In this document: in pieces, positions 6,034-8,134 of the stretch
Layout: every line of letters begins with the position of its first letter
Numbering within the stretch: the first letter of the stretch is position 1
Source of the DNA: Thermoplasmata archaeon
GTDB lineage: Archaea; Thermoplasmatota; Thermoplasmata; Lutacidiplasmatales; UBA184
Length of the DNA: 8,134 nt
Assembly (NCBI GenBank): GCA_030043255.1
Contig: JASHYB010000197.1
Location: 1-8,134, forward strand
Direction: 5' to 3'
Program-made: the position numbers and the translations under genes
The notes under the pieces: model-generated
What the model was told of the DNA's origin: nothing
The model's input: the letters and a program-made list of their open reading frames with translations, nothing else
Database searches by the model: none

Positions 6034-6083
6034 CGCCGGTTCGGGGGACGGTGAAACAGCGTCGAGAACCGGCGGTTTCACCG
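6034..6083. repeat. Two interleaved 9-nt inverted repeats
   Basis: Arm A CGCCGGTTC (6034-6042) pairs with A' GAACCGGCG (6066-6074). Arm B CGGTGAAAC (6049-6057) pairs with B' GTTTCACCG (6075-6083). Both are exact over 9 nt and occur in the order A-B-A'-B', with A' and B' adjacent, so they cannot both nest as simple hairpins. As RNA this order is that of a pseudoknot; as DNA it could be two overlapping operator sites. It lies in the divergent intergenic region, just upstream of the TATA-like element of the leftward operon. Function unknown. Confidence 0.5.
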
Positions 6084-6090
6084 GAGGACG

Positions 6091-6113
6091 AACGTGGGGG
6101 AAACGTTGGGGAA
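6091..6113 (+). repeat. Near-tandem 12-nt direct repeat
   Basis: AACGTGGGGGAA (6091-6102) is followed at once by AACGTTGGGGAA (6102-6113), differing at one base and sharing one A. It overlaps the start of the G-rich tract. It could be a paired regulator site or simply a product of slippage. Confidence 0.4.
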
Positions 6114-6135
6114 GGGTACGGGGGAGGGTTGGGGG
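6096..6135 (+). other. G-quadruplex-forming motif with six G-tracts
   Basis: G-runs of 5, 4, 3, 5, 3 and 5 bases at 6096-6100, 6108-6111, 6114-6116, 6120-6124, 6126-6128 and 6131-6135, separated by loops of 7, 2, 3, 1 and 2. This satisfies the usual G3+N1-7 rule with two tracts to spare. It lies 40 nt upstream of the thermopsin ATG on its coding strand, so it could act in promoter DNA or in the 5' leader. Folding in vivo is not shown by sequence alone. Confidence 0.6.
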
Positions 6136-6164
6136 TTCATCTAGGCGGACAGCGTCACCCGGCC

Positions 6165-6173
6165 GGGGTGGGG
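6165..6173 (+). promoter_or_regulatory. Weak ribosome binding site of the thermopsin-like gene
   Basis: GGGGTGGGG ends 2 nt before the ATG at 6176 and partly matches GGAGGTG. No clear TATA box was found for this gene; TTCATCTA at 6136-6143 is about 36 nt upstream and is only a faint candidate. Confidence 0.3.
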
Positions 6174-6175
6174 CG

Positions 6176-8134
6176 ATGAGCTCCAAGGCGCTGGTCGTAG
6201 CGGTGGTCGTCGCGGCGATACTAGGGTGGACCGGGTTCGTGGCGGGAGGGCTCGTGCATCCCGTCGCGGCCACCTCGGGGGCCCCGGCCCCCGTCGCGGG
6301 GGCTCCGGCGCCCGCGGCCCCGGCCCGGGGGACCGCCTTCGCTCCCTCGACCTCGACGAGCGCCCCGACCACGATCTCCTCCGCCGCCCGCCTCGCGGCG
6401 ACGCTCGCCGACCTCCCGAGCAGCGTGAGCCAGGCCCCCTGGGTCGCGTCGCTCACGCAGTCCGGCTCCAAGCTCAAGCCGCTGACCTCCCTGCCGAACC
6501 TCAACCTCCTCGAGCACCCGGCGACCTCCGTCGCCGACCAGGTCTACCCCGGCTACGTCGCCCAGCCCGCGCCGCTCGGCCTCGCGGACTTCGGCCTCGG
6601 CGCGACGACGTACGCCTACACCACGCCGCACTTCCTCGGCCAGCTGACCCTGAACGCCCCGCCGAACGTGACCGACCCGGCCTCGACCGGCGTGGTCGAG
6701 CCCGGCGGCGCCACGCTGGGCTACGTCGGCAGCATGAACGAGTTCGGCGTCCAGCTGAACACCGTCACCACGAACATCAGCATCCCCGGGTCCAGCGACG
6801 GGGTCTTCTGGACCCAGAACGTCGTCGACTGGAACGACACCGGCATCCACTTCGTCGACGACACCTTCAACTTCAGCTCCGGCGACCCGGTCATCTTCGC
6901 CGGCACGATCTACTCCGGCTGCAACAACAACAGCTCGGGCGTCGACACCATCCTGGACGCCTACGGCGGGGTCTTCCAGTGCGTCGGCGGGACCGTCCCG
7001 GTCAGCCCGGCGTCGTACCCGGTGACCCTGCAGCTCTACAACAACGCCTCGGTGAACGCCGAGAACCGCGACCAGGTCGCCTACGGCTACCGCATCGTGG
7101 AGGCCGGCACCGGCGAGGTCTTCACCGGCTACAGCGACATCGTCGTCTTCAACAGCACCGGCGCCCCCGCGAGCCCGCCGCCGAACGCTCCGGCGTTCTC
7201 GGTCAGCGGCTTCGCCCCGACCGCGCTCGGCCTGCTGCGCGACGCCGAGCTGGACCTGGTCGGGGACATCGGCGGCGACAACGCCGTCTTCCGCTCGTTC
7301 AACGGCACGCTGAACCTGGAGTACTCCAACCTGAGCGCCGGTGGCTGGACCAACGTCCCGTCCGCGTACAACTTCGGCGCCGACACCGGCGAGACCTCCA
7401 CGGGGCTCGCCGACTACTGGGCGCCGAACGAGACGCTGGTCGCGAACCAGGGTCCCTCGATGCTCTACGGCCTCTGGCACGCCGTGCCGTCGGTCTCCGT
7501 CGCCTCCGGCGACCTGCACCTCGCCGGCACCATCACCCCGTCCTACGGCTTCGTCTTCGTCAGCAACACCCCGCCCGTGCTGGACCCGCTGGCCGGCGCC
7601 AACAACTCGTCCAACGCCACCTTCGACAACATGAGCTGGATGCCGACGAACAGCTCGGGCGCCTTCAACACCTACCTGCCGCCGCTGGGCCCGCCGTGGA
7701 CCAGTCAGTACTACGTCCAGGCGTTCGCCGACGGCTCGGAGGAGGTGAACGGCACGGCGGTCACCGCCAACACGACCGACTACACGCTGAGCCTGCCGCT
7801 CGCGCCGGGGACGCTGGACGCCCCGCTCTACGCCTTCTCGAACGCGCAGGCGGCGCAGCTCGCCGCGAACGTGACCGGCTCGTCGTCGGTGCCGTACACG
7901 TTCAGCGATCTCGTGCTGAACGTCAACTTCTCCTTCGCCCACCTCAACGACTACGACTATCCGTCCTTCGAGATCGTCCTGGCCGAGGGGGTCAGCCAGG
8001 CGCTCACGATCCACAACGTCTCCCAGGGGAACGACTCGCCCGCCGGCAACTTCTACCTCTCGGACGGTCCGGCGTACGGCCTGCTCTACCCGGCGCCGTA
8101 CGTGCTCGGGCCCGCGCCGAACTACACCTCGCAG
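6176..8134 (+). CDS. Thermopsin-like secreted acid protease (peptidase family A5), C-terminus beyond right edge
   Basis: Extracellular protease-like protein; 653 codons are visible without a stop. An N-terminal K4 and hydrophobic stretch (5-27, ALVVAVVVAAILGWTG) form a signal peptide or anchor, followed by an Ala/Pro/Thr-rich linker to about residue 70. The thermopsin domain (about 110-435) shows the family's hallmarks: LADFGLG (136-142), YAYTTPHFLGQL, FGVQLN (190-195), FWTQNVVDWN (211-220), DDTFNFSS (228-235) and YNFGADTGETSTG (398-410). C249 and C269 are the only cysteines and could form a disulfide. About 440-530 resembles a carboxypeptidase-regulatory-like beta sandwich (LPPLGPPWTSQYYVQAFADG), and 535-653 is a further beta-rich segment. 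More than 20 N-x-S/T sites suggest heavy glycosylation. Sulfolobus thermopsin is about 340 residues, so this is a long multidomain form. The catalytic residues cannot be named with confidence. It is transcribed away from the polymerase operon. Confidence 0.85.
   Translation, partial: MSSKALVVAVVVAAILGWTGFVAGGLVHPVAATSGAPAPVAGAPAPAAPARGTAFAPSTSTSAPTTISSAARLAATLADLPSSVSQAPWVASLTQSGSKLKPLTSLPNLNLLEHPATSVADQVYPGYVAQPAPLGLADFGLGATTYAYTTPHFLGQLTLNAPPNVTDPASTGVVEPGGATLGYVGSMNEFGVQLNTVTTNISIPGSSDGVFWTQNVVDWNDTGIHFVDDTFNFSSGDPVIFAGTIYSGCNNNSSGVDTILDAYGGVFQCVGGTVPVSPASYPVTLQLYNNASVNAENRDQVAYGYRIVEAGTGEVFTGYSDIVVFNSTGAPASPPPNAPAFSVSGFAPTALGLLRDAELDLVGDIGGDNAVFRSFNGTLNLEYSNLSAGGWTNVPSAYNFGADTGETSTGLADYWAPNETLVANQGPSMLYGLWHAVPSVSVASGDLHLAGTITPSYGFVFVSNTPPVLDPLAGANNSSNATFDNMSWMPTNSSGAFNTYLPPLGPPWTSQYYVQAFADGSEEVNGTAVTANTTDYTLSLPLAPGTLDAPLYAFSNAQAAQLAANVTGSSSVPYTFSDLVLNVNFSFAHLNDYDYPSFEIVLAEGVSQALTIHNVSQGNDSPAGNFYLSDGPAYGLLYPAPYVLGPAPNYTSQ

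Noticed and set aside
6221..8014. Long open frame on the minus strand opposite the thermopsin-like gene
   Set aside because: Its product is a low-complexity run of Val, Arg, Gly and Glu, as expected from the antisense of a GC-rich gene; the plus strand carries clear thermopsin motifs and a signal peptide.
1..8134. CRISPR array, tRNA, rRNA or insertion sequence
   Set aside because: No regularly spaced repeats, no cloverleaf-like segment with a conserved T-loop, and no transposase motif or terminal repeats were seen on either strand.

Overview
The window looks like a piece of a GC-rich archaeal chromosome (roughly 70% G+C by eye). The archaeal assignment rests on a family B DNA polymerase of the PolB2/Dpo2 kind, a RadA-like ATPase remnant and a thermopsin-family secreted protease, together with GTG starts, Shine-Dalgarno matches and a TATA-like promoter. 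Thermopsin is typical of Thermoplasmatota and Sulfolobales; with this base composition a GC-rich Thermoplasmatota lineage is the best guess, but that is inference.

Layout. Positions 1-5992 hold six genes read leftwards (minus strand) with little space between them. In transcription order they are: a RadA/RecA-fold protein with a ruined Walker A (5087-5992); an 84-residue helical protein overlapping its end (4881-5135); PolB2-like DNA polymerase starting 2 nt after that (2554-4878); an eight-repeat HEAT protein (1325-2506); a GNAT acetyltransferase with a second degenerate GNAT-like half (390-1361); and a protein cut by the left edge, possibly glycosyltransferase-like (1-373). Positions 5993-6175 are a divergent intergenic region unusually rich in structure: a perfect palindrome, two interleaved inverted repeats and a six-tract G-quadruplex motif. 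From 6176 to the right edge a thermopsin-like secreted protease is read rightwards and is still open at the edge.

How it may work together. RadA-like pseudo-ATPase, small helical protein and PolB2 form a compact translationally coupled trio. As I recall, a similar association accompanies PolB2 in other archaea, including Sulfolobus, where Dpo2 is linked to damage-induced, error-prone synthesis; it resembles the bacterial ImuA-ImuB-DnaE2 mutasome. Here the polymerase has an altered motif C (IVDS for DTDS), an altered motif B and damaged exonuclease motifs. A palindrome placed between a TATA-like element and the first start codon suggests a repressible promoter. The HEAT and GNAT genes downstream may be new members of this module or mere neighbours; the HEAT gene may have its own TATA-like element. 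The thermopsin is an unrelated extracellular degradative enzyme sharing only the intergenic region.
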